Origin: Bradyrhizobium sp. SK17
GTDB taxonomy: Bacteria > Pseudomonadota > Alphaproteobacteria > Rhizobiales > Xanthobacteraceae
DNA length: 64,000 bases
Direction of reading: 5' to 3'
Assembly: GCF_002831585.1 (NCBI RefSeq)
Contig: NZ_CP025113.1
Location: 7,827,001-7,891,000, forward strand
Positions within the stretch are counted from its first letter, which is position 1. Each line of letters begins with the position of its first letter. The notes below the pieces were generated by a model, which saw only the letters and a program-made list of their open reading frames with translations, did no database searches and was not told where the DNA came from. Position numbers and translations under genes: made by a program. This document shows positions 44,880-52,640 of the stretch, piece after piece.

Positions 44880-46198
44880 GCGAAGAGGATCTAGACACTG
44901 TCGTCGTTTCGGCCGGTGGTCGCCGCGCCCATCCCGATGCGGATCGGCGCGACCGGGTGGGCGCCGACTACGTGCTCGCCGAAGCAATCGTTGAGCTTAA
45001 ATCGCTTGATGAAGAGGGACTGAAAAAGCCCGTTCGACAACGCAAGCTCGCAGAGCTATTTCGAAAGCACCGCGAAGCCCGGCCAGTCGTTGTGATTGAT
45101 CGCGAAGTCTTACCGGACCTTGGGAAGCGCGAATACGACCGCATCATTGCTGGACCCATCAAACAAGCGGTCGCATCTGCGCGCAAACAGCTAGAACAAT
45201 CTCGGAAGGAGTACTCTGAAACTTCGACCAATATATTGTTCGTGCTGAACAACGGGTACAGCGCGCTAAGCCACGAACGTCTTCTCAAGCTTGTCTGGGA
45301 GCGCGCAAAGAACGATTCACAAAAAATCGACGGTGTTGTGGTTGCCGGTTGCTATTTTCATAGCGACAGCTTCGACAGCTATTTCCTATGGCCTATGGAC
45401 TACCGACCGATCAATCTGGAGCGGCCGTTTCCATCGTATGAAAAGCTTCGAAAAGCATGGAATGAATTGGCCAACAAGTTCATGGCCGACCTGATGCAGG
45501 TATCACCGCAGCAGAAGTCAACCAAGACCGCAGTCGCTGACCTATGTTTCGACTACGGCGGCGTAACCTACGTAAAGCCGGCACCTATTTTGGGTGAAGC
45601 GTCGATGTTCTTCGTCAATGGCCGGCCCCGCGCCAAGAACGCCGATCGTTGCCCGCCGGTCGCAACGACCTTTGCCGATATGAGCCGAGAGACATGGCAA
45701 GCCATCCACAAGCTACCCGGAATGCCGCTGCTATCCGACTCTTACGAAGAATGGCTTCGAGAACGTGGTCGGGCCGCTTCGTCGGACGAAGTGTTGAGGC
45801 CGTTCGTGCCGATACCCGTTGGCTTCGATGACTGGATGTCGTGGTGCTCGACCCTCACCGATGGTGACGACTGTTCAGTGGGCCAATACGCCAACCGCCT
45901 ATTTGACGAACGAGCACGCCATCTGCTCCTGACGGCTCGCGAACGCTCGTCGTCATCAATATTGCCATCCCGCTACATCTTTGCGATCACGGAATTCATC
46001 GGCCAGGATCAAGCGAACGACATCTCGCACGTACTCGATGTCCGCGAGTTACCGCATGGCGAGCCCAGCGTCCGAGTACTCGTCGAAAACGCGCGCATTG
46101 GCCATCTGCACGCCGTCGCCGTGGCTGCAGCTTATGCAGTTCTCGGCAACGCCGAATGCGTTATGTGGCAGAAGGATCTGCGGTACGGGTGGGTGTAG
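44852..46198 (+). CDS. Protein with PD-(D/E)xK-like nuclease motif, third gene of the caspase-helicase operon
   Basis: A 448-residue protein from ATG 44852, 140 bases after the helicase stop, with a weak ribosome binding site. Near the N-terminus, RVGADYVLAEAIVELKSLDE gives D39, E48 and K50 in the spacing of a PD-(D/E)xK nuclease core. ARPVVVIDREVL and ETSTNILFVLNNGYSAL supply further strands. The C-terminal half (residues 170-448) has no family I recognise. The neighbours suggest an effector or DNA-processing partner in anti-phage defence. It is convergent with the Mrr-like gene, 44 bases apart. Confidence 0.7.
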   Translation: MESFLVRSLSEEDLDTVVVSAGGRRAHPDADRRDRVGADYVLAEAIVELKSLDEEGLKKPVRQRKLAELFRKHREARPVVVIDREVLPDLGKREYDRIIAGPIKQAVASARKQLEQSRKEYSETSTNILFVLNNGYSALSHERLLKLVWERAKNDSQKIDGVVVAGCYFHSDSFDSYFLWPMDYRPINLERPFPSYEKLRKAWNELANKFMADLMQVSPQQKSTKTAVADLCFDYGGVTYVKPAPILGEASMFFVNGRPRAKNADRCPPVATTFADMSRETWQAIHKLPGMPLLSDSYEEWLRERGRAASSDEVLRPFVPIPVGFDDWMSWCSTLTDGDDCSVGQYANRLFDERARHLLLTARERSSSSILPSRYIFAITEFIGQDQANDISHVLDVRELPHGEPSVRVLVENARIGHLHAVAVAAAYAVLGNAECVMWQKDLRYGWV

Positions 46199-46242
46199 CT
46201 CCCATTGCCGGAACCTACTCTGCTCACTATCCTTTCGATCGC

Positions 46243-47646
46243 CTAGTCCCGCGAGAGGCCCAAGTCGAGAGGGTAGCGCGCAGCAGGTTTCCGCTCGTTG
46301 ACCGGTATACCTGCACGAACAAGCTGGCTTCGCATCCAGCCAACACGCTTAGAGGGACCTTGATGGTCAGCGAGCACCAGGCGCGCGATGCGAATGGCTT
46401 CACGCAATTCTCGCGCGGATTCGGATGTACCCTCTACCCTCTCGTCCGCCAATTCTGCGAAATCCATCCACCAATGATCGTTGTGCCCCCAATGAAGGAA
46501 CGTTCCTGGATAAACATTCCCTTCCCACAAGCGCATGAATTCAGTTCTTCCGAGATGCTTTCCGTGAAGGGTACACGTGTTCGGGTGATCGAGAGTGCGA
46601 TAGAGCCGCCGGATCAGGCGGCAATATTCGAGAAGTTGATACCTGCCCGTACCACCGACATGGCTACTCGTTGGGTGGTCCCAATTGAAAGTGACCCAAC
46701 GAAACTCGTCTATCTCGGCCACCACAATGGATTCGAAATCTTCCTCTCGCTGGCGCACGAAGACGATCCGCCTTGGATTGAGCCGTTGGATAGACTCAAA
46801 CTGCTCTTCTGCACCTCGGTAGTCTTCCGGATCCACGAGGAAGGGCTTTTGTTTTCCTTCGAAAAGCCAATGTTCGTTTATTCCCAATGCCCGCGCAACG
46901 TAGACCAACTCGGCTGCACTTACATCAGAACGCCCCTCCGCAACGGCTTCGAGCTTGCGCCAGTCAGGTAATCCAAGGTGTTTTGAAATGCTCTGCAGGG
47001 TGAACCGTTCGTCCACACTGCGCTGATCGTTCATTAATTCAACCGCCGTCGTTAGGCGTAAGCCTATTTGCTTTGCAATTGCTGATGCGGTCGCTGCATC
47101 GTCAAAACTCGGGTTCACGACGGTGATGAGGCCGTACCTGATGGCAAGGTCGGCGTGCTCGCCCAATCGGCCTTCAAGCCAATCCCAACCATGCACTTGG
47201 ACCTCAAAGCTGCCGTCTCGCGCATGGCGCGCGCTTATCTCTGCGGCAGCCTTCTTCAATCGCACGTCGTTCGGCCCAGTAGTGAGGACCACGAAGATGT
47301 CGAGCTTTGGATAGAAGCTGCGCGCCTTCGCCACTTCTTCACGCAACTCCTTCTGTGTGAGCCGACTATTCGTCCAAATTGAACCGTCACCACGACCTCG
47401 ACATTGGATGCCGACCTGGATGCGCGTTCGCTGATCAACACCCGACACATCAACACCCGATTGCGGCTGGCCGTTGCGGCCATGCAGGTCCATGTGGACG
47501 TCGCCCGTGATCCTGATGAATAGATCCCGAGTCAGGCGTTCGAATGCCTGCCAATCCTTGGGACGGTTGAGCGAGGTGGCACTGCTTAATCCGGCGGCGA
47601 AAGCTCGCACCGCTTGACTGCGTTCACGTTGGGCCAGTGGCGCCAT
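46243..47646 (-). CDS. Mrr-like restriction endonuclease fused to an HTH domain
   Basis: A 467-residue protein. Residues ~30-120 resemble PD-(D/E)xK nucleases of the Mrr/REase-associated family: WQAFERLTRDLFIRI, HGRNGQPQSGVDVSG with the metal-binding Asp, and VGIQCRGRGDG, where the usual catalytic Lys of QCK is Arg. LDIFVVLTTGPNDVRLKKAAAEIS continues the fold. At about 215-265 an XRE/HTH-like segment follows (LQSISKHLGLPDWRKLEAVAEGRSDVSAAELVYVARALGIN), then an unassigned C-terminal region of ~200 residues. It is probably a modification-dependent or phage-DNA-targeting defence protein. Confidence 0.7.
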   Translation of the reverse strand: MAPLAQRERSQAVRAFAAGLSSATSLNRPKDWQAFERLTRDLFIRITGDVHMDLHGRNGQPQSGVDVSGVDQRTRIQVGIQCRGRGDGSIWTNSRLTQKELREEVAKARSFYPKLDIFVVLTTGPNDVRLKKAAAEISARHARDGSFEVQVHGWDWLEGRLGEHADLAIRYGLITVVNPSFDDAATASAIAKQIGLRLTTAVELMNDQRSVDERFTLQSISKHLGLPDWRKLEAVAEGRSDVSAAELVYVARALGINEHWLFEGKQKPFLVDPEDYRGAEEQFESIQRLNPRRIVFVRQREEDFESIVVAEIDEFRWVTFNWDHPTSSHVGGTGRYQLLEYCRLIRRLYRTLDHPNTCTLHGKHLGRTEFMRLWEGNVYPGTFLHWGHNDHWWMDFAELADERVEGTSESARELREAIRIARLVLADHQGPSKRVGWMRSQLVRAGIPVNERKPAARYPLDLGLSRD

Positions 47647-48062
47647 GTCCCCCTCAATGTGCAGCCCCGAGCACCGGACGCCGCCGCTCGCAAAAATCTA
47701 GGGTGGCGGTCCAAACGGGTCAAGGACACCGCTTGTTATCAAGCTTATTTTGCGAAAGATTCGTCCGGACTGGTAGGCCCGAAAGCTCCAAGAACGCAGG
47801 ACCCTACATTTAGAGTCGGGACGGGCTTCAGAGCACACACGCTGCAATTCTGCTCGGCCGTCGGAGGCCGGGGATAACGGTCACAGTGCAGTGCACATAA
47901 CCATGCGCAACCATCCCGCCGAAACTTCTGGCAGGAGTACGTGCGGATGATGCGGTGGTGGACGGACGAGTTCGACCGGCTGAGGGAGCACGTTCGCGTC
48001 ATTAAAATGAGCGCCCTAAGGAAAGGCGCGATCGAAGTTGCTCCGCTTAAGTCGCACGTCCA
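47647..48062. other. Region with a possible integrase C-terminal remnant
   Basis: On the plus strand the frame ending in TAG at 48064-48066 reads NFWQEYVRMMRWWTDEFDRL near 47928-47990. Its Trp/Arg-rich helix resembles the extreme C-terminus of some rhizobial tyrosine integrases, but a stop lies only ~45 residues upstream and there is no convincing start. The rest of the 416 bases shows no gene. If real, this is a remnant of the island's lost integrase. Confidence 0.3.
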
Positions 48063-48329
48063 TTAGTTCGACATGTTGGTGTCAAGGAGCGCCAGAAGTG
48101 AGCGCACCACTACTAGTCGCCGACGTCCGATCGTTGTCGTGACGATATGCCCAGCTCCTATCAACTCGTAAAGCTTCGTGCGTCCCAAGCCGGTTACTTC
48201 GCATGCATCGTAAATCGTGCAGGTGAGCCGCTGGGCGAATGGCGTCGAGCTCGGTTCTGCGGCTATCGGAGCGGATAGACTGACTTGCGACTGTTGTCCG
48301 CCAGTTTTCTCTCGTCGATTGTACCTCAC
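48063..48329 (-). CDS. Excisionase/AlpA-like HTH protein
   Basis: An 88-residue protein whose C-terminal part is a MerR/excisionase-type winged helix: CTIYDACEVTGLGRTKLYELIGAGHIVTTTIGRRRLVVVRSLLALLD (about residues 37-84), the HTH_17 pattern used by Xis and AlpA proteins. The N-terminal ~35 residues are unconserved and the true start may be internal. It lies 308 bases from the tRNA-Glu 3' end, where directionality factors of integrated elements are often found. Confidence 0.7.
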   Translation of the reverse strand: MRYNRREKTGGQQSQVSLSAPIAAEPSSTPFAQRLTCTIYDACEVTGLGRTKLYELIGAGHIVTTTIGRRRLVVVRSLLALLDTNMSN

Positions 48330-48636
48330 GTGGCCCTCCTATTCGCACAAAGCTCGACGGGACAAGAGTCGATAGTGCGACGAGCAACGTCAATGCGAAC
48401 ACCCGAGGGCGCTCGCGTACGAGAGCGTGCGTTAGCGGCGGTTTGAATATTTTCGGACACCAAGGGCGACGAGGAATTTTTTTTGCGAATGCGCCACCCA
48501 CAGTGGGGCATCGCGCCGAGGCTGGTCTGCCAATATCGGAACCAAATTTCGCAAGCGTTCGCCGCTGTTCACCAGCGTCTTATTCAACCATTATTCAACG
48601 AACGCGGTTGATGGCTACCTAAGTGCCTGAGATTGC
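48330..48636. other. Intergenic region between excisionase and tRNA-Glu
   Basis: About 300 bases with no supported gene. There is a T run at about 48477-48485 without a clear stem. If the island integrated at the tRNA, the attachment site should be at the right-hand edge of this stretch. Confidence 0.35.
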
Positions 48637-48711
48637 TGGCGCTCCCTAGGGGAATCGAACCCCTGTTTCAGCCTTGAGAGGGCCGCGTCCTAACCGCTAG
48701 ACGAAGGGAGC
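48637..48711 (-). tRNA. tRNA-Glu (anticodon CUC)
   Basis: On the minus strand the sequence starts GCTCCCTTCGTCTAGCGG, has an anticodon loop CTCTCAA with anticodon CUC, a T-arm GGTTCGATTCC, and an acceptor stem closing GGGAGC followed by discriminator G and an encoded CCA. All four arms fold and the length of 75 bases with CCA is normal. It decodes GAG. Its 3' end faces the defence island, consistent with use as an integration site. Confidence 0.95.
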
Positions 48712-48740
48712 GTTGAAGGGAAGGCAATAGCCTTGAAATC

Positions 48741-48780
48741 CCCCGCCGCAAGATGGCTTGTGCATTGCGGCGGGGATTTT
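48741..48780 (+). terminator. Strong GC-rich hairpin upstream of tRNA-Glu
   Basis: CCCCGCCGCAA (48741-48751) pairs perfectly with TTGCGGCGGGG (48765-48775), followed on the plus strand by ATTTTG. This resembles a rho-independent terminator with a short T run. It lies on the 5' side of the tRNA, and which transcript it ends is unclear; in the minus direction only a weak TTTC follows. Confidence 0.5.
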
Positions 48781-49239
48781 GTCATCCATGCTTACCGCGC
48801 CGGGGCGGCGGTTTCGCCGCGAATGGGTCCCAACGGGCCCGGCATGAGGTCCCCGCACGGTACGACGATGCGGTTGTCGCGCGCATCGCCACCTGCGGAT
48901 GTCGTCTGCGCATCGTGCACGGCCCTGCTTTCGACAAACCACGGCTGCAGAATCGCTTGCTCTAAAAACACCTGCCTGTGAAGTCACACCGCGCCCTGCT
49001 CTGCTAACATCGCAGTCTTTCACCATGCTGCGCCCGGCACGGCGCCCGAGAAGCGAGAGGAGTGCTTGGAACAAAGCGCAAGCCCTCGGCGTCAAGTGGT
49101 TGACGTCAAGCCTTTGGCGCACGGCAATTTGGCTCACCAACATCTTGGCACACAACAATCAGCGCGGCCGCGGGCAATGGAAGATGTTCCCTGCCTCACG
49201 CCGCACCGGTCAATAGCTTAAGCAGAGCGAGGACAGACC
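48781..49239. other. Intergenic region without a recognised gene
   Basis: About 460 bases upstream of the molybdenum hydroxylase genes. Frames on both strands overlap and give Arg-rich translations, with none beginning at a good ribosome binding site. It should contain the promoter of the hydroxylase operon and of tRNA-Glu; neither could be assigned. Confidence 0.35.
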
Positions 49240-49692
49240 ATGATCAAGCTAAAAATCAACGGCCAGGAACAGAATTGGGATGGCGACCCGGATCTTTCGC
49301 TGCTCTGGTTTCTGCGTGACGAAGCCGGCCTCACCGGCACCAAGTTCGGCTGCGGCCAGGCGCTGTGCGGCGCCTGCACCGTGATCGTCGACAAGCAGGC
49401 GGTGCGCGCCTGCATCACCTCGGTCTCCGACGTCGTCGGCCGCGAGGTCACCACCATCGAGGGGCTGCATCCGACCGGCGACCATCCGGTGCAGAAGGCC
49501 TGGCGCCAGGTCAATGTTCCGCAATGCGGCTACTGCCAGGCCGGCCAGATCATGCAGGCGGCGGCGCTGCTGAACGAGAACCCGAAGCCCAACCACGACC
49601 AGATCCGCGAAGCCATGTCGGGCAACATCTGCCGCTGCGGCTGCTACCAGCGGATCGAGAACGCCGTCCACCTCGCATCGACGGGGGTGTGA
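49240..49692 (+). CDS. (2Fe-2S)-binding subunit of a molybdenum hydroxylase (isoquinoline 1-oxidoreductase alpha-like)
   Basis: The 150-residue protein carries two [2Fe-2S] clusters. A plant-type cluster uses C38, C43, C46 and C58 (FGCGQALCGACTVIV ... RACIT), and a second uses C96, C99, C131 and C133 (PQCGYCQAGQIMQAA; GNICRCGCYQRI). Length and order match the small subunit of the xanthine-oxidase family in two-subunit form. The stop lies one base before the start of the molybdopterin subunit. Electrons from the molybdenum site would pass through it to an unknown acceptor. Confidence 0.93.
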   Translation: MIKLKINGQEQNWDGDPDLSLLWFLRDEAGLTGTKFGCGQALCGACTVIVDKQAVRACITSVSDVVGREVTTIEGLHPTGDHPVQKAWRQVNVPQCGYCQAGQIMQAAALLNENPKPNHDQIREAMSGNICRCGCYQRIENAVHLASTGV

Positions 49693-49693
49693 C

Positions 49694-52009
49694 ATGAACA
49701 TCCGCACCAATCCGAACCGGCTTCGTGGCTTCGAGAAGCATGTGAAGGTCGAGAACCTGTCGCGCCGCAGCATCCTCAAGGGGCTCGGCATCGCAGGCTC
49801 TTTCGTACTCGCCGCGCCGGTGATGACACGGCAGGCGTTCGCCTATGAGACCGGCGCCGGCAAGATGCCGCACGGCGTCGTGGTCGATCCGCGCGTGTTC
49901 GTCGCGATCGCGCCCGACGGCGTCGTCACCATCCTGGCGCACCGTTCCGAGATGGGCACCGGCGTCCGCACCAGCCTACCCTTGATCGTCGCCGAGGAGA
50001 TGGAGGCCGACTGGTCGCGCGTCCATGTCCAGCAGGCGCATGGCGACGAGGTCAAGTTCGGCAACCAGGACACCGACGGCTCGCGCTCTACGCGGCACTA
50101 CCTGATCCCGATGCGCCAGATCGGCGCCTCGGCGCGCGCGATGCTGGAAGCCGCCGCCGCCAAGAAATGGGGCGTGCCGATCGGCGAGGTGAAGGCGCAG
50201 AACCACGAAGTCGTGCACAGCGCGAGCGGCCGCAAGATCGGCTTCGGCGATCTCGCCGCCGATGCCGCCAAGGAACCGGTGCCGGATATCAAGAGCCTCA
50301 AGCTGAAGGATCCGAAGGACTTCCGCTATCTCGGCAAGGGCCAGGTCTCGATCGTCGATCTGCACGACATCACCACCGGCAAGGCGCATTACGGCGCCGA
50401 TACCCGTTTGCCCGGCATGAAATACGCGGTCATCGCCCGCCCGCCGGTCACCGGCGGCAAGGTCAAGTCGTTCGACGACGCTGCGGCGATGAAGGTGCCG
50501 GGCGTCGAGAAGGTGATGGAGGTCAAGGGCTGGCCGTGGCCGTCCAAGTTCCAGCCGCTCGGCGGCGTGGCCGTGATCGCACGCAATACGGGTGCCGCGA
50601 TCAAGGGCCGCGACGCGCTGAAGATCGTCTGGGACGACGGCGCCAACGCCAAATACGACTCGGTGACCTATCGTGCCTCGCTCGAGGAGGCCGCGCGAAA
50701 GCCCGGCCTCGTGGTGCGCAAGGAGGGCGATGTCGACGCGGCGCTGAAGAGCGCCGACAAGGTCGTCACCGGCGAATATTATCTGCCGCATCTCGCCCAT
50801 GTCAGCATGGAGCCGCCGGTCGCGGTCGCCAATGTGACCGGCGACAAGGCCGAGATATGGGCGCCGGTGCAGAGCCCCGGTGGCACCCGCGAGGATGTCG
50901 CCAAGACGCTCGGCATCCCCGAGGACAATGTCACCGTCAACGTGACGCTGCTCGGCGGCGGCTTCGGCCGCAAGTCGAAATGCGATTTTGCGCTGGAGGC
51001 GGCGTTGCTGTCCAAGGCACTCGGCGCGCCGGTCAAGGTGCAATGGACCCGTGAGGACGACGTCCATCACGACTTCCTGCACACCGTCTCGGTGGAACGG
51101 ATCGAGGCCGGTCTCGACAAGAGCGGCAAGGTGATCGCATGGCGGCACCGCAGCGTGGCGCCGACCATCGCCTCGACCTTCGCCGCCGGCGCCAACCACG
51201 AAGCGCCGTTCGAGCTCGGCATGGGCCTGATCGACAACCCGTTCGAGATCGCCAATCTGCAATGCGAGAATCCGGAGGCCGCGGCGTTCACGCGGATCGG
51301 CTGGTTCCGCTCGGTGTCCAACATCCCGCGCGCCTTCGCGGTGCAATCGATGGTGGGCGAGATCGCGCATGCGACCGGGCGCGACCAGAAGGAGATGCTG
51401 CTGGAGCTGATCGGATCGCCGCGGATCGTCAATCTGTCCTCGGTGAAGGATCCCTGGAACTACGGCGAGCCCTATGACAGCTACCCGATCGACACCGCGC
51501 GGCTGCGCAAGGTGGTCGAGCTGGTCGCCGAAAAGGGCGAGTGGGGCCGGTCGTTACCGAAAGGCCATGGTCTCGGCATCGCCGCGCACCGGTCGTTCGT
51601 CAGCTACATCGCGACCATCGTCGAGGTGGCGATCGACGACAAGGGCAAGCTGACGGTGCCGCGGGTCGACACCGCGATCGATTGCGGCACCTACGTCAAT
51701 CCGGAGCGGATCGCCTCGCAGATCGAGGGTGCTGCGATCATGGGGCTCAGCCTCGCCAAATACGGCGAGATCAGCTTCAAGGACGGCAAGGTGCAGCAGA
51801 GCAATTTCGACGACTTCCCGGTGATCCGGATCGACGAATCGCCTGCGATCACCAACGTCCACATCGTGCCGCCCGGTGCCGACACGCCGCCGAGCGGCGT
51901 CGGCGAGCCCGGCGTGCCGCCGTTCGCGCCTGCGCTGATCAACGCGATCTTCGCCGCCACCGGAAAACGCATCCGTGCGCTTCCGATCGGCAAGCAGCTC
52001 GAGACCTGA
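49694..52009 (+). CDS. Molybdopterin-binding subunit, xanthine dehydrogenase family (isoquinoline 1-oxidoreductase beta-like)
   Basis: A 771-residue protein with a twin-arginine signal ([20 protein letters not shown]), so the enzyme probably acts in the periplasm with its small subunit carried along. Molybdenum-cofactor motifs include [60 protein letters not shown] and the catalytic Glu in [19 protein letters not shown] lack of an FAD subunit and the two-subunit layout match the isoquinoline oxidoreductase/aldehyde oxidoreductase group. The substrate may be an N-heterocycle or an aldehyde. The start is the ATG one base after the previous stop. Confidence 0.92.
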   Translation: MNIRTNPNRLRGFEKHVKVENLSRRSILKGLGIAGSFVLAAPVMTRQAFAYETGAGKMPHGVVVDPRVFVAIAPDGVVTILAHRSEMGTGVRTSLPLIVAEEMEADWSRVHVQQAHGDEVKFGNQDTDGSRSTRHYLIPMRQIGASARAMLEAAAAKKWGVPIGEVKAQNHEVVHSASGRKIGFGDLAADAAKEPVPDIKSLKLKDPKDFRYLGKGQVSIVDLHDITTGKAHYGADTRLPGMKYAVIARPPVTGGKVKSFDDAAAMKVPGVEKVMEVKGWPWPSKFQPLGGVAVIARNTGAAIKGRDALKIVWDDGANAKYDSVTYRASLEEAARKPGLVVRKEGDVDAALKSADKVVTGEYYLPHLAHVSMEPPVAVANVTGDKAEIWAPVQSPGGTREDVAKTLGIPEDNVTVNVTLLGGGFGRKSKCDFALEAALLSKALGAPVKVQWTREDDVHHDFLHTVSVERIEAGLDKSGKVIAWRHRSVAPTIASTFAAGANHEAPFELGMGLIDNPFEIANLQCENPEAAAFTRIGWFRSVSNIPRAFAVQSMVGEIAHATGRDQKEMLLELIGSPRIVNLSSVKDPWNYGEPYDSYPIDTARLRKVVELVAEKGEWGRSLPKGHGLGIAAHRSFVSYIATIVEVAIDDKGKLTVPRVDTAIDCGTYVNPERIASQIEGAAIMGLSLAKYGEISFKDGKVQQSNFDDFPVIRIDESPAITNVHIVPPGADTPPSGVGEPGVPPFAPALINAIFAATGKRIRALPIGKQLET

Positions 52010-52064
52010 GTAGGAACGTTCCGCGAAGCCGGCGGTTCTCATCGACACTCTCCGGAGCACATCG

Positions 52065-52334
52065 ATGAGAACCCCGCCTCAAACATTCGGAACGCTCGCG
52101 GCAACCCTGTCCGCGGGCGTTCTGCTTTTTGCCGCGCAGGCATCCGCCCAGACCGCCTCGCCGCCAAGCGCGACCGCCACGCGGCCGGCAAAGGTGCTGC
52201 CCGACCAGACCTCGGCCCCGAACAACGCGCCGCCGGCAACGGCCGGCCAGACCACCGGTGAGGCGGCCAAGGATCCCACGATCAAGCAGATGAACGACGA
52301 CGAGAAGCGGAAGGTCGACAGCAAGGGCAAATAG
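52065..52334 (+). CDS. Small exported Ala/Pro/Thr-rich protein
   Basis: An 89-residue protein with a signal peptide (LAATLSAGVLLFAAQASAQ) and a Pro/Thr/Ala-rich mature part ending in a Lys/Asp-rich tail (TIKQMNDDEKRKVDSKGK). I do not recognise a family. It follows the molybdopterin subunit by 56 bases and may be the last gene of that transcript. Confidence 0.6.
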   Translation: MRTPPQTFGTLAATLSAGVLLFAAQASAQTASPPSATATRPAKVLPDQTSAPNNAPPATAGQTTGEAAKDPTIKQMNDDEKRKVDSKGK

Positions 52335-52423
52335 CCCGTTGCAAGGACAGGCAAGCAGCCGGAGACCTGAAGGAGAAGGTTCCCCGCCTCGGGAATTTTG
52401 CGAGCTGGCATCACTCTGGTCAT

Positions 52424-52550
52424 TCGTCATTCCCCGGTGCGCAATTGCGCGCCTGATGGCTCGCGAAGCGAGAACCCGGAATCCATCAGGCCGCAAGGTG
52501 TGCGGCGAAATGGATTCCGGGCTCATGCTTCGCATGCCCCGGAATGACGG
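52424..52550. repeat. Palindromic intergenic repeat (REP-like)
   Basis: The ~125-base element has CGTCATTCCCCGG at one end and CCGGAATGACG at the other as inverted ends, with inner GGAATCCAT/ATGGATTCC inverted blocks. Intergenic palindromes with this GTCATTCC...GGAATGAC signature are frequent in Bradyrhizobium-type genomes. It lies in the gap between convergent genes and may end transcription in both directions. Confidence 0.7.
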
Positions 52551-52640
52551 TGATGGTGAGCGGACCGGGAAGCGGCGGTCTCCCCAACCGCCGCCTCCCG
52601 ATCGCATCGCCCCCTGTCCGATCACGCTCCGGATCGCGCG

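Larger units (their letters stand above)
38691..48636. mobile_element. Genomic (defence) island between livH remnant and tRNA-Glu
   Basis: A ~10 kb block of anti-phage and toxin-antitoxin genes interrupts an otherwise metabolic neighbourhood. On the left, both livH and an island gene are truncated at the same point; on the right, it ends at the 3' end of tRNA-Glu, a common integration site. An excisionase-like gene lies 300 bases from the tRNA. No intact integrase was found, and I could not find a convincing copy of the tRNA 3' end at the left edge, so the left boundary is probably a later deletion. Confidence 0.65.

Noticed and set aside
47880..48066. Complete integrase gene next to the excisionase
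   Set aside because: Only ~45 codons are open, with no start and no catalytic Arg/His/Tyr motifs; at most it is a C-terminal remnant.
49976..51370. Long minus-strand frame opposite the molybdopterin subunit
   Set aside because: Composition (His/Arg/Asp/Leu-rich) and lack of motifs mark it as a shadow of the real gene.
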